Origin: Symsagittifera roscoffensis
Taxonomy: Eukaryota; Xenacoelomorpha; Acoela; Convolutidae
Length of the DNA: 64,000 nt
Assembly: GCF_963678635.1 (NCBI RefSeq)
Contig: NC_087064.1
Location: 46,733,346 to 46,797,345, forward strand
Reading direction: 5' to 3'
A model generated the notes under the pieces. The model was not told the DNA's origin. It searched no databases and saw only the letters and a program-made list of their open reading frames with translations. Below, piece after piece: positions 11,180 to 23,110 of the stretch (the stretch's first letter is position 1; each line of letters starts with the position of its first letter). The translations under genes and the position numbers were made by a program.

Positions 11180-12450
11180 AATAACGAACTGATCGAGATG
11201 CGTGGAGAGCATAACCATGACATTTCAGCGGGAAAATCAGAAGTTCAAAAAGTCATAAAGCTTTTGAAAGATCTCAGAGAGAGATTTACACCGAATGTCG
11301 CATTTGCCAGTGCAATTTTGCCAGTCAGAAATTATTTGGCTACTCAGCTTGCCCTCCCAACTAAAGACAAACTGATCCGAACGGCAGAGCACACACGTAA
11401 GCAGCTCGATTTTATTATACCACTCATCCCCGTTTTGCAAAATTTCGAGAACCAAGAAAAGTTCATAATTTTTATCCGGTATGACAGTGGATCGAATGAT
11501 CACGAGAGATTCATTTTGTGCGGCAACCCCGAAAAGCTGAGAGTCATCTTTTTGGTTAGCAGATGGCATTTTTGAAGTTACTCCAAAAATTTTCCATCAT
11601 CTCTATTCAGTTAATGTTAGTGTATCTGGTATTAATTGCTCGAATTCTAACCAAAATTTTTTAAGGCCTGCAATTGGGTGCTAAATCAATTAACGCCTTC
11701 AAAAAGCGAGTTTTAGGTTATTTCGTATTTGTTAGGAATGAGGCGTAAATACAAGGTGGCGCAAAATCTTGCCTTTACGCCTCATTCCCAACAAATACGA
11801 AACGACCTAAAATCGCTTTTTGAAGGCGTTAATTTATTTAGCACCCAACTGCCGGCCTAAACAAATCTTTGTTAGACTTTGAGCAATTTGGTCTTCAGTG
11901 CTTCCAAAAAAAATCTTTCCCCGAAGCACTTTTATTGGGTTGAGTTTTACATCTCTCCCAGAGTTCCACGAAAAAAAAGCTAATGATGAACTTTATTTGA
12001 AAATGACCCACAAAACGAATCCCGGTTTATCGCTTTAAGAATGGTGCCTACCCTTGCATTTGGAAAAAAAGGAAAACATTGGCGATTCCTGTGATAAGAC
12101 CATTCAGAAAATTCAGAATGTATACGACAGAAATTGTTTAGGACCCTCAAAAATTGAGAAAAATGACGAGTTGTGTCTCTACTTTGACTCTACTTGAATG
12201 AAGATTTTGGTGCCAAACCGTCAACTTTTATTCCCAGCCTCCCTATGGAACCAGCGAGATGCGCCCGTGAGTGGGATTGCTCGAACAACAAATGCTTTCG
12301 AAGGATGGCATTTCGGGATCCAATTCTAATCCAGCAGAGCCCAAAAATGTGGGAAGTAGTGAGCATCCTGCAAAAAGACGCGTTCGTGCAAAATCTAAGG
12401 TTTTTTGATGCATCGAGTGGCCTTAATTTCACAAAAAAAAAGAAAAAGTC
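11180..12450 (+). pseudogene. MULE-type transposase relic (FLYWCH-associated kind)
   Basis: A relic of a Mutator-like transposase, a DDE cut-and-paste enzyme. The frame 11198-11575 starts with MRGEHNHD, the usual end of a FLYWCH/WRKY-like zinc module, followed by a helical region. In a shifted frame at about 11,560-11,650 I read ADGIFEVTPKIFHHLY, which matches the first catalytic block of the MULE domain. After the MITE at 11,665-11,857 the trail resumes. At about 12,280-12,310 I read ARTTNAFEGWHFGIQF, which matches the conserved TNN-x-x-EGWH block near the domain's C-terminus. Several stops and frame changes are present. The family is fairly sure and the enzyme is dead. Confidence 0.7.
11665..11857. 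mobile_element. 193-bp foldback MITE, Harbinger/Tourist-like
   Basis: Two arms of about 85 bp (11,665-11,750 and 11,774-11,857) are near-perfect reverse complements around a 23-nt loop. The ends are GGCCTGCAATTGGGTG and its complement with two mismatches. TAA flanks it on both sides (11,662-11,664 and 11,858-11,860), as expected for a PIF/Harbinger-type 3-bp target duplication. It interrupts the MULE relic and is therefore younger. Confidence 0.78.
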
Positions 12451-13779
12451 CCGAGTATTAGGTATTATATGAAAGAGTACAAAACATAATGTCTGTTTAC
12501 AAAGACAAAACTGATTTAAGCGTTATCTATTTTGTGTTAAATCATTGTAATTTTTGTCTCATTTTTTTTTAATTTTTCCTGTTTTTAAAAGTCAAATTTT
12601 AATCCTACTTGAATTTTTGTCAGCATTTTTTGAAAAAACGTTTCCTTGCAGACTCCCAGAAAAGTAACTTAAGGCAAGAACTTGACTCGTGCCTTAGCAA
12701 TTTAGACCCACGACAATCGCCTTTTTTTTCGAGATGCTAGGTTGGGACTAGGGGCCTGAAATCTCTTCAGCTTTGCTTTGATATGCCAACAGTTCAAAAA
12801 AGCTGACAAAGCGACCAGGTTATATGTTTAAGTTCGAGACTGATTCTGAAAAAAAATAGTTTTTAGGCTTTTGGCATTGGTGAAACCTTTTTTAAATTTC
12901 TATACCGGCTGAAAAAGTCTGGAAACTTAGGCCATACTAGCCAAAGGCCGTCCAAATATTCGCGGGCCTTTGAATTCCATTGAACTATTGCTTGTTTTTC
13001 GTTCATTTTGGAATGATTCATTAAAATCATTGGCAATGCCATTTCATTTCTGCATGGAACGATTCATTGAAACTATTGGCAAGGTCATTTGCGTTCAAAA
13101 ATTACGCAAATTAAGTAGCGCGAAATTGTGTGACTTTAATTGGAGTGGTTTTCAATTCATCAAAGCCCCCTATGAATAAGTTTTTTTTCTCATTTTGGAT
13201 TAAAACGGTGTTATAAAAACGGTTATGGAAACGGTTTTTAAAATGTAGCCATGTTAAATTGCTAAGGCAACAAAAAGTAGGCGTGAATATGTATGGTGTT
13301 AAATTGCTTAGAGTTAAAAAGGAGTGTAACTGTATTTTCAAAGGCGGGTGGGGCGATGATTTTACAAAAATTCTCAAATGTTTTTTTTTTAATTATATTT
13401 TATTACATTGAGTTTTTCATTTTTTTACTGCTCCATAGACCCTTAAAAGGCAGTTGAAACAATCAGGGCGTCACCCTGATGAAAGCAGCTTTGTTATATT
13501 TTCATCTTTCTAAATCTATGGTACGAGTTAAACACTAAAACAATGTTTATGGATGTGTTTTGTGATTCCAGAAACAATAGTTAGGTCTTTGGCCAATATT
13601 TCACACTCAAATTTCGTTTTTGCCTAACTGTCACATTCGAACGGGCAGTAGTTGTCTCTTAATTAGCTGCACCTGAATCGCTGACAATTTTGCAGAACCC
13701 AATAACACGATTTTTTGTGCACTGAAATTTATTTGCATACATCCATTGGTGCGGTCCATGATGCGGTCCGTGAATTATT
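12451..13779. other. Stretch without recognisable gene; partial 480-bp repeat unit at its end
   Basis: No coding signature is seen. A degenerate internal repeat (ATGATTCATT and CGATTCATTGAAACTATT) occurs at 13,010-13,085. The segment 13,335-13,500 is the partial third copy of the 9.2-10.2 kb repeat. Confidence 0.45.
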
Positions 13780-14600
13780 CATAGTATGAAAATTGCTCGA
13801 CTAGCATTTTCTCAGCATTTTTTAGGAAAAAATTTAAAAAAAATTTTCCACAACAATCAGGGGTCATGGCACCGTTTAACTATAAACTATTTTTATGCAG
13901 TTGAGTTTTATTTTAATGACATTTTGTTTTCAATGTAGAAAGTTTTTTAATTCGAAAAAAATGCTAGTCATACAATTCCCATAGTATGGAAACGGTATGA
14001 CTAGCATTTTTTCAATGCTTTTTTTCAGAAAAAAACTCAAAAAATTTTTTCCAATACATTTTGAGATCCCCGTTTAACTATAGACTCTTTTTATGCGGTT
14101 AAACTTTATTTTAACGACATTTTGTTTTCAATGTAGAAAGTTGTTTAATTCGAAAAAAATTCTAGTCATACAATTCCCATAGTATAGAAACTGTATGACT
14201 AGCGTTTTTTCAATGCTTTTTTTTCGGAAAAAAACTAAAAAATTTTTTTTCCAATACATTTTGAGATCAACGTTTAACTATAGATTTTTTTATGAGATTA
14301 ATTTTAATTTCTCGAAATTTTGTTTTCAATGTAGAAAGTTGTTTAATTCGAAAAAAACTCTAGTCATACAATTCCCATAGTATAGAAACTGTATGACTAG
14401 CGTTTTTTCAATGCTTTTTTTCGGAAAAAAACTCAAAAATTTTTTTTCCAATACATTTTGAGATCAACGTTTAACTATAGATTTTTTTATGAGATTAATT
14501 TTAATTTCTCGAAATTTTGTTTTCAATCGAGAAAAAATTTTAGTTCCGAAAAAAACGCTAGTCATACAATTCCCATAACATGGGAACTGTATGACTAGCA
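13780..14600 (+). repeat. 198-bp satellite, about four units, with an inner hairpin
   Basis: The marker CAATTCCCATA occurs at 13,973, 14,171, 14,369 and 14,567, exactly 198 bp apart each time. Every unit carries TGCTAGTCATAC or a variant, a short loop, and GTATGACTAGCA, a 12-bp inverted repeat. The units are diverged by point changes. A shortened last unit runs into the inverted-repeat element that starts at 14,652. Confidence 0.85.
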
Positions 14601-14651
14601 TTTTTTCATCGACAAATTGTATGGAACTGTATGGCTAGCATTTTTACTGTA

Positions 14652-16220
14652 TGGCGGTCAACCCGGGACATGAGGAATATGCAACAGCTCGCTACATTCA
14701 ATGGCTGCATTTTCTGCGATAGAACTAACGGTTTGAAAAATTTATCCTTCTTCGCATTTCTCTCTAGACTCCGGGTTATTTTGGTAAGTTGATCTCACTT
14801 AGTAGTTATGATTTGTTTAAAAGATTGTATACGGATTTTTTGTGTAAAAGATTTTTTGCGCGTACTGCAGTACAGATTCTTTTTTAATAGGAGAGGAAGT
14901 TTTTTTTATGTTATTTGGTTCAATTTTCAGTCAACCAGGACTAGTGAATCTCTTGCAGTTCTCGGAAAAATTCATACCAAAGGAAATCAACAGGAAAAAA
15001 CTCCAGTTTAAAAAAAATTATTAATTAATTGTGGCTTATGATTCCACCGTAATTAAATTTACTTTGATGATTTTCCATTACATTAAAATCATATCATTGC
15101 TAAACTGAGCTTTTTTCTAATTTTAAACTTATATATTACATAAGCGTATAACGAAAATTAGATTTTCCTTTCTCCCCCTCAATTATTATACATTGCAGTG
15201 CATAAAAGTTTAGTCCTTAGGGTTTGCCTAAAGTGTTTCGGCAAAAATTTTTGTTAGAAAGAGTAACATCAAATGGTTTTTTATATAAGTGAAAAGCGAA
15301 AAAGTAGAAGTGAATGAAAGCGAAAAAGTAGAAGTGAATGATCAGCATCCCGGGTAAATACACCACTAGTTCAACTAATATACATTAGAAAACCATAAAA
15401 AGTTAGTCAGCTTTCAGAAATCAACACCAAAAGAGAGCAAGAATTGAAAGCGGTTTGCTGAAACTGTTTAGCAGTTCCCACTTTTTCATAATTATTCCTT
15501 TCACTAAACTTCACTCTCTCCGACTTTTTTTTATCTGTGTGGGTTGTGTCATTCTAGTTTAACTACATTTTCTCTGAAAACTGAAACTCAAAGTGCGTTC
15601 TGGAACTTTTCTTTTCTTAATCCACTTGCAAAAAAATGTTAGCATCCGTAAAAACTGGAAATAAAAAACGTTAAAAAAATTCAAGAGCTCTTTAGGTCAC
15701 TCTAATTTAGTTTCTGCTTAACCAAAGAAATTGGCGCAATTGGAATTTGGCTCATAAAAAATGAAAAATCTACACTTACAAAAAATGTGCAATTTTCAAC
15801 TTGATTGATTTAATTTTCGACCTGTTTTTATAATTGGCTGGTTATTTACTTTCTTTTACTTTCGCGGCTGGTTTCTCACTGTTTTTTTTTTCAATCGGCT
15901 GGTTTTTGACTGATAGTTCGTTGGCTGTTTTAGTTTTTTGGAAAGAAATGGGTAGAATAACGGATTACTTCATTTATATTGAGTTTCGCGCAAACAACAA
16001 GAAAGACCATCGCATTTTGCTTCTGTCAGTGTACACCTTCATCGTGGAACAGATCAGAATACAATCTTTTGGCTGGCTTATCAATGTAAGTTTATCACTT
16101 TTTGGTTTTTGTGTGCTATCTTTACAATGTTTGACAACAATTCTCATTTGGTTCACAGCGGGTTCTATCTGCTATCAATTTGACTTCATTATTCCATCCT
16201 ATCTCCCGGGTTGACCTCCA
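14652..16220. mobile_element. 1.57-kb element with 20-bp inverted ends and TA flanks
   Basis: The left end TGGCGGTCAACCCGGGACAT and the reverse complement of the right end (16,201-16,220), TGGAGGTCAACCCGGGAGAT, agree at 18 of 20 positions. Each end is bordered by TA (14,650-14,651 and 16,221-16,222), as in Tc1/mariner-type insertion. Inside, the longest open frame (15,834-16,214 plus, 126 codons) is hydrophobic and not transposase-like, so this would be a non-autonomous element. A 25-bp direct doublet sits at about 15,293-15,342. Confidence 0.6.
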
Positions 16221-18439
16221 TAGACAACAAATGCAAATCATACAGTTTCATAAACTAAGTCTATAAAAAAATACTAATCATACAAATTTCATACATTTTG
16301 GTGAAATAGTGTCATTAATTTTTCAAAGAACTTTGGTTATTCTACGTTTGAGTAACCAAAAGAAACCAGTTCAAAATATGTATTTATTTTATCCTATTAT
16401 ATTCTTAATAAACTTCGTCTATAAAATACTTATAGCTAACCAATCATGATCCATAACTAACACTATAGCGTTCCAATCAAGCTCCAGAACTAACACTGTA
16501 ACAAAACATTTAAAGCGTCAGCAAGAACAGAATAAAATTAACTCAGCAAACAGTTGCTCTTCTCCAGAACAGTTCCTGGCTCTTATCTCGCAAATACCAG
16601 TATACAACAGCTCTATTGAGACTCGGAGATAAAGCAATTAAGATTAAGATCGGTATCATATTAAGACGTCGCACGAAAATAGCGTGACGAACAGACGGTG
16701 TACCTTATCTGAAATTACTCTATTAGTGAGACACCCCGGACTTAAACTGATCTGGTGCGACCAAGAGTCTCGAATATACCTTCAAATATTGAGATTTAGC
16801 AAATACAAAACCGAAAAAAGATCCACAAACATACCACAAAATGTTATGAATTTTTGAAAATTTATCTCCACGTCTCAATAAATCAAATCAAAATCAAACT
16901 GATCTGTTAATTTTTTTAACAATTTTTTTCTGAAAAATCTAACCCTTTTTTAATCTCTCAATTTTAATTTAAATCTTGTCAATGCCTATTCTTGTTTTGA
17001 ACAACTTAAATTTTCTTTAAACCGGATCATCAAGGCTATCCTTCGATCTTTAATTTTTAATTTATTTTTTAGTTATAAATAGTTTCAAAATAATTGATCA
17101 TCGCGGTTTTCATTGGATCAATTGAAGCAATTTATTCTCGCCACCCCTTAATACTAGTTTCTAACGACCTCAAATATCAATTCACTCTCCAACCTTTACA
17201 AGTGACCCAGGACTGAAAAGTTTTTTCAAATAATCAGCTATAATATTTAGAAGAACTTCGGTTAGTCATCCTTCACTTGAGCCCGTTCTCTTAATTAACC
17301 CAAGCTAAAACAAATAATAAAAATAGTAAAACTTAAGACCTAACGATCTACTTGTGTGTAATTTGAACCTGGACCTTGTGGATTGATCTACTATTCCCTA
17401 ACCCTTGATCACAAACCAGACCCTAAGGAAAATTAAGTTTCTTATAAACCACTTGAGAACGTATAAAATCATTCTATCTCCAACCCGCCTACACTGAAAA
17501 ATTTATCCCCCAGGAGTAAGATAACATCACAAAAGCCGTAAGGACTAACTGCTTGAGAATTAAAAATCCTAACTCCTGGATTTTGCAACTGCACTAATTT
17601 TGCAACACACTAATGTCAAGAGATAAATTAGGAAACAAACAAAAATTCTCCAAAATTGTTTGTTGAAGGAGAAAGATACGATCTTTTCATTACACCGCAT
17701 GAGCAAAAGATAGGATATATCAGATCGAAAAAAAATCAAAAAGAGGCAATAATCACAAAACAAAAATGAATCATTAGTCAAAATTTTCCAGAACGTGAAA
17801 CCAGTTTCGGAACCTGAATCAACAACAATACAAGAACTTCAAAACCTTCGAGATCTAAGCCCCGGCAAAAGTAAATCAGTAGACAATCGAAGATTTTTTC
17901 AGAATCAGAATCCACAACAGCATCATCTATAAAAGGTAAACGTAGAATAAAAAACTCGCAAACCAATGAGACTCTTTAATTGGAATCTACCAATAGGACA
18001 TATTGAAAAATACACATTAACTTGATTCCGCTCGAAACATGATACAATACGATGATAACTTTGGCAATGACTCCATCCTTCCGTTTGTCCTTAATCCACA
18101 AAGCGATCCCTCTATAGGACAAGTACAACTTGCCAGAATCTAATCGTAAATTTATTTCAAAGGAAAATAGTCCATGCAAACAAGAATTTCCTAAAGTAAA
18201 AATTAAAAGACAAATAAGTGATCGCTACCTACCAGGTATCAGTAAAATCTCTTCACATTACGGCATATTTATTATTAAAATTTTACCATCACAAACACAT
18301 CAAACACCAAAACTTATTTTTCACAAAAGATGTTTTCTCAATCAGTTATAGTTACATTTCTATAGTGGAGTTAAGAGAAATATTATATGTATCATGACTT
18401 CAAACATCTCGACAAGCATAAGTAAGACACGAAATTGAA
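16221..18439 (+). other. No clear gene; possible 5' region of Gypsy-B
   Basis: Because gag-like sequence of Gypsy-B follows at 18.4 kb on the same strand, its LTR and leader may lie here. One weak candidate is a primer-binding-like TGGTGCGACCAAGAG at 16,753 after TGAGACACCCCGG text, with an upstream TGTAACAAAACATTT at about 16,496. I found no matching 3' LTR, so this stays a guess. Short open frames on both strands have no recognisable content. Confidence 0.3.
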
Positions 18440-19282
18440 CTTTTCTAGCAATTTTTAGATTCAATTCGTGAAAGACTCACGGATAATGCAAAATCACAAA
18501 TTGTAAAAGTTGATCTACAAAGAATCCTAGAATGGTTCATAATAGATTATTTTGCACACAACTTAGATGTAATCTCAACAGCAAGAAAAAATTTCGACCA
18601 GAAACTTCAGGCAATGAAACAATATTAGCAGACGATACAGATTATGTACGGGACACTGAAAGATCTCATGATTTTTTTAAGATCTCAAATGATATTTCAA
18701 GGGCAGCAGTACAACTATTTCTGTACACAGAGATTATCTGAGAGTAACTCCACTAATAAACGACTGTACACCCTTAGAATATTACGCAGAATTTATTGAA
18801 AAGACAAGCAACATATTAGTTTAGAATCAATATTTTTCAAAACACAGGAAACCCTTAACGGTACTAAAAATTTCACACAACAAGGTTTTCAAACTCCATC
18901 AAAGTTTATCGACGATGAAATAGTTGAAACACTACCTATAACAACAAAACAAGGTATCTCTCCTATTCTTCCAACAACTTACAAGGAAAATAAAACTCTT
19001 TTACCACCAACGGCTTTACAATCATTAGTCAAATGATCAGTCGTTCCAAAATATTTAAATATGGATTATCAAACTAATAGACCAACTACTAAATAACGAC
19101 CAACTAACAAGCAATTGAAAGACACTCAATTGGAAATATTTTTGCAAACCATAATTATGTTTTTTTTGCAAATGATAACATTAGTAATCCAATAGCAAGA
19201 ACATAATATTCAACACAAAATCAATCACAAGAACAAAATTACACTCAAAAGGCACCAAAACAAATATCTCAAGTTGAAGGAT
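18440..19282 (+). pseudogene. Gypsy-B gag, N-terminal part, cut by the giant element
   Basis: The readable segments are hydrophilic and helical. LTDNAKSQIVKVDLQRILEW runs into FIIDYFAHNL around 18,478-18,560, and then ADDTDYVRD lies at about 18,630-18,650. Later segments are Q/T-rich (18,870-19,040). I infer Gag because the sequence continues after the 24-kb insertion into a clear gag core at 44.1 kb on the same strand. The break at 19,282 is the left edge of the giant element's LTR. Several stops and frame changes are present. Confidence 0.5.
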
Positions 19283-20188
19283 TGTAACATTCGCCCGGAT
19301 GATACATATCGACGGAAAATAAAGCTAGGTTCTAAGACGACTGGCCAACGTCTAAACAGAGCTCTACATGCTTTTCACCGTCTCTACCAAGCCAGTACTT
19401 TCGGTGGTCTTACTAATATCGGGTCGAAAAAAATCGTTACTGCTTTCGTCTTCGGTCAAAACACTCAAATTAACTTAATTACATGCAGAAATAGTGAGCT
19501 CATGGCTGGGTCTCAGTATCCCCAGACCACGAGGTCACTCCTAAAAACAGTGCTACTACTAATCATTATTGTTTTTGTTCAGTAGATAAAAATCATCATC
19601 TCCATCGAAGATGGATCAACCCTTTCCCCCAACTCCTAGCTTCTCATCTTAGTAGAATGAATTCAGATGTTAATTAAATTCAAATCAGGACATGACAGGG
19701 AAGCTAAAAGTTTATATAAGTCGATAAGAGTTTCAGTCCCGAGACCCCTCCGGATTCCTGAATCCGGGGAAATAAGGCTCTTATCTTCCTTCCGGAAGGC
19801 TGGTTTTCCACCCTTCACCGTTGTTCGCAACGGCCTTGCAACTATTGTAGCGGCACAATAGTTGCAACTCGGAACGTTCTCTGCTATTCCTGCAATCTGT
19901 TGTTGTTTCTCAATCACAATTTCCGTTGTTATCGTCAGCGCAACTATCGTTGTTGTGTTTTTCTTCGACTTTCTGCCCAAAATGGCCGTTTCTGACGTTT
20001 CTCAGAAACATGACGTCATAATTCGAGTTTTTAAAATTTCAAAATACCAGAATTTTCTAGCCCTCACCGTTTGGCCAATCGTTCCAATAACGCTCTTATT
20101 CCTTCAAAATCGCCAATTCGGAAGGTTCACTGCTAAAATTTCGAATATGCTGAATCTGCATTTTGATCCATTCTGGTCGAATGTCACA
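19283..20188 (-). repeat. 3' LTR of the giant element
   Basis: The partner of 42,780-43,692. By eye I count about 15 substitutions and one 7-bp indel in the outer 290 bp (19,283-19,575, the U5 side) and only about 8 differences in the other 610 bp. It contains a TATATAAA box on the minus strand (19,711-19,718) and the palindrome CCGGATTCCTGAATCCGG (19,750-19,767). Confidence 0.93.
19711..19718 (-). promoter_or_regulatory. TATA box in the 3' LTR
   Basis: TATATAAA on the minus strand, identical in position to the one in the 5' LTR. If used here it would drive transcription out of the element into the flanking Gypsy-B gag fragment in antisense. Confidence 0.5.
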
Positions 20189-20199
20189 TACTCCCCGGA
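20189..20199 (-). promoter_or_regulatory. Polypurine tract of the giant element
   Basis: Directly before the 3' LTR the minus strand reads TGTCCGGGGAGTA, a short purine run GGGGAG two bases from the LTR start. It is in the correct place for plus-strand DNA priming. The same 11-nt core TGTCCGGGGAG recurs inside pol (see findings). Confidence 0.6.
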
Positions 20200-21013
20200 C
20201 AGTCCGGTCAATGTCCTCATTGAATCTCGCAATGTTCGTAAAATAGGTACAGTGTCATCGAACAGAATTTACAAAATGCACGAAATTACTTTTATCCACG
20301 TCATATCGACTCCATGCAGAATATAAATGGCATCATACTACATCACTATAGCCTTCAAATTCTTTCATTAATCTGCACATTAAGGATATGACCAAAGATA
20401 AAAACATCTTTTCTGACTTCCAATGTCAATGTCCTGATTAAAACGTTTTTTCTCCTAGATTTAAAAGGTGTTGGTTTGCAGGACGGTCCTGCCAACCAAC
20501 AAGCTAAAATTATCCTACTATGCTTCTTCCCTTCGGAAATCTTGCTTGTTATTGTCCTGAATATTAAAACTAAGAAACTCTGTGGTTAGAAAGAACAATG
20601 AAACAATCTCCCTCTTCGAGAGAATACCCAAGTCTTCCATGTCACCACAAAGTTTATCAGTTCTCCTAGCTGATTAAAAACTGTCATGCAGGCTGGAATA
20701 TTTAAGTATACTCCTTCACTCAAGCCTTTCTAAATAAATAGTAAGCAAGTGTCTCTGAAGCCACTTAACTAAAATCAAAATGCAAATTTATAAATGCAAC
20801 AATTTCAAAACTCAACTAAATGTTTCAGATTTCAATTACAACTTGGTTGCTTGGTTTCTCACTTCAGTTTTTTCACACACATGAAACAATTCTGAGTTTT
20901 AACTTTTTCTTCATCACTCCTTTGTTTTCTTCTTTTTTCGTCGTTTAGAAGTTCTAAAACTTCTAAATTCTTCTAATTTCGTCTCTTTTTGCATCTCGTT
21001 TTTCGGAAGTTCG
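20200..21013 (-). other. 3' untranslated region of the giant element
   Basis: About 0.8 kb between the last accessory stop and the polypurine tract. No open frame of note; A/G-rich on the coding strand near 20,900-21,000. Confidence 0.6.
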
Positions 21014-21412
21014 TCAATGTTCCATCTCTTCCTCCTGTGATAATGACTCTGCACTTTCAGTTTCTGTGTCCTGCAACACGTCGTTAGCTATCCTGACGCT
21101 GTTGGAAGCCGTCCTCCAACACTTCTGCTCTTCTACCCTCTGTTTGCAACAAGGTAGGGGATCCACGTTAGATTCTCTGTTCCTGCAGAAGCTGTTGTGG
21201 AGACACAACGTCACATTTCTCTCCAAATCTTCCTTTAACATATCTGCCTTCTCCTTTCCACTACGTTCACTTGTCCTGGAAATTCTCTTCACCGCGGTGG
21301 TCACTGCATTCCGATGAGTCACGAGAGCTCGCTTGAAAGCTCCTGCTCCAATGTCCAGCTGATATTCACTGTACACTCTGCCGTGCTTCGACATATGCTT
21401 TTTAGCATATTC
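21014..21412 (-). pseudogene. Accessory chain, last module (C-terminus)
   Basis: An open frame of 126 codons from the ATG at 21,394, in the same frame as the preceding 564-codon module and separated from it by one TAA (21,413-21,415). It is strongly charged: basic and helical at first (FKRALVTHRNAV, KRISRTSERSGKEKAD), with several Cys in the middle, and ending in an acidic tail (ESLSQEEEMEH). No family recognised. It is probably the end of one long accessory protein. A basic helix with an acidic tail would suit nucleic-acid or nucleoprotein binding, but that is only a guess. Confidence 0.55.
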
Positions 21413-23110
21413 TTACAACCATGCAGTCATGTTAGCTCTGAACCATGGCATCAATTGTCTTTTTGCCCATATCTTCTTCACTTCCATCGGAATGTTTAGA
21501 ATTTTGCACATTGTCTCAAAAAGATCTAAATCTTTTAGACAATCCAATTTCCGCAACTGTTCTCTCGTTGGTGCCTCCTGTCTATTGTTTTCTCTTACGT
21601 GAGCTTCCAGCCATCGTATCGCCATCATAACTCCCACTATCACTATTGTTATGGGCTGTGATGAGTCTGGTAAACCAATGGAGAGCAGCTCTCCAGAGTC
21701 CCAGATCAACACCAGATTACTACGCTTGGGATACCACCAGGTCTGCAGCAAGCAGTGGCAGGGAAACTCGTCATGTGTCAACATGATGCTCCTCCAGTTA
21801 CGTTTTCCCGAAGCTTCCAGTAATGGTTCCACTTCCATCATCACTCGGTGGACTTCATCATTCTCGTCTACTGTATTGTAATCTGTAACAGTTGATCCTC
21901 TCTGTTTCTGTCTCTCAAAGTCACTGAAGTTCCCGCTCACGTATCCCATGAACTTGTTTCCTAGTATCGATTCCAACTCTTCCTTGGTTCTCTCTGGAAC
22001 TGCTGAGAACATCTTACATAGCAACTCGTAAGTTTTCTCTGACATTCTCGCCAGTCTCACACATTTCGGCACTGAGAAGGCTTGATCCACGATCGTTCTC
22101 GTACTCTTTTCATCCACAGCTACGAAATGTACCGGGTATCTGCTCTTGCACATTGGAGCCAATGTCGAACCCACCAAATATCGTGCTCCTGATGGTCTAC
22201 AATAAGTCTCACTGTGTCTGATGTTCAATTCCGTCTCGATCGCTTCCCTCCATTTTCCTATGTATTTCTGCTCGGTTTGCAGAACTCCTGGGAATACTTC
22301 TACACTGATGGCAGTGACCATCTCATGTCTCTGTTCTAGATTCAATAGTGACTCTAAAGAACTAAACATGCTGTAGAACCCTAGTGCAGTCACTAGATTC
22401 ACCTCGGTTCCTCCATGACAATCCGCTATCAGTTCCGTTTCCGTTCTTGCTTTCATCACGACGTTTCCAAACAATACCGTCAATTGCTTGTGTTGTTTCT
22501 CCAGGGTCTTCACACAGTCCAGACCTCCATAAACGTGACCCTCCAGTCCACAGACTTCCGCCAGACAGCTACCAGGTTTGACCCAGTCTTCTGGTCTCCA
22601 GCCAGGCAACTCCACTTTATCTTCACCGTTGCTCCTAGAGGCCGTTATCATCACATTATATATGATGTTAAGGTCACGCAGGTTACAGTCTGCATTCAGT
22701 TCCCTCTGCACGTCTTGTGTCGCCCGTAATATCGAGTCAGCGTTGGGACTAGGACACCATGATGGCCTCATCAACTCCCACACTGCCATCAAGCTCGTTC
22801 TCAGTAATTCATCTGAGAATCCCAACCCAAACTCCACTCTTTTGTCGGATTTTGGTACGGAAGGTGCAGTCACCGCTTCTTCTAAGACCAGTCCCATTTT
22901 GGTCGGTGGATTATTAGTGCTCTTAATTGTTACAATTCTCGACGTCCAGAATCTTAGTAACACTGCCTGTTCGTAATCGAAGAAGCAATCGCGTATGTCT
23001 TCACTCAGGAAAGGGTTGTACGCTATCCCTATGATTCCGGATACGTAGCTGTATGACTTCTTCTTGATCGGTCTACAGTATTCACTGGATTTCGGCAGTG
23101 CCCCCATAGA
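21413..23110 (-). pseudogene. Accessory chain, 564-codon module, unknown
   Basis: This is the longest uninterrupted open frame of the chain's second half, starting with an ATG at 23,107 just after an in-frame TAA (23,111-23,113). It is a mixed, folded-looking protein with scattered Cys and Trp and short hydrophobic strands such as LVLIWDSGELLSIGL and ITIVIVGVMMAI. It has no signal peptide and no clear membrane anchor, which speaks against an Env glycoprotein. I recognise no domain. Codon use and base composition match the rest of the giant element. Confidence 0.55.

Noticed and set aside
15834-16214. A hydrophobic 126-codon frame as a membrane protein gene
   Set aside because: Composition follows T-rich non-coding sequence, no homology is recognised, and it lies inside the 1.57-kb inverted-repeat element and runs into its end.
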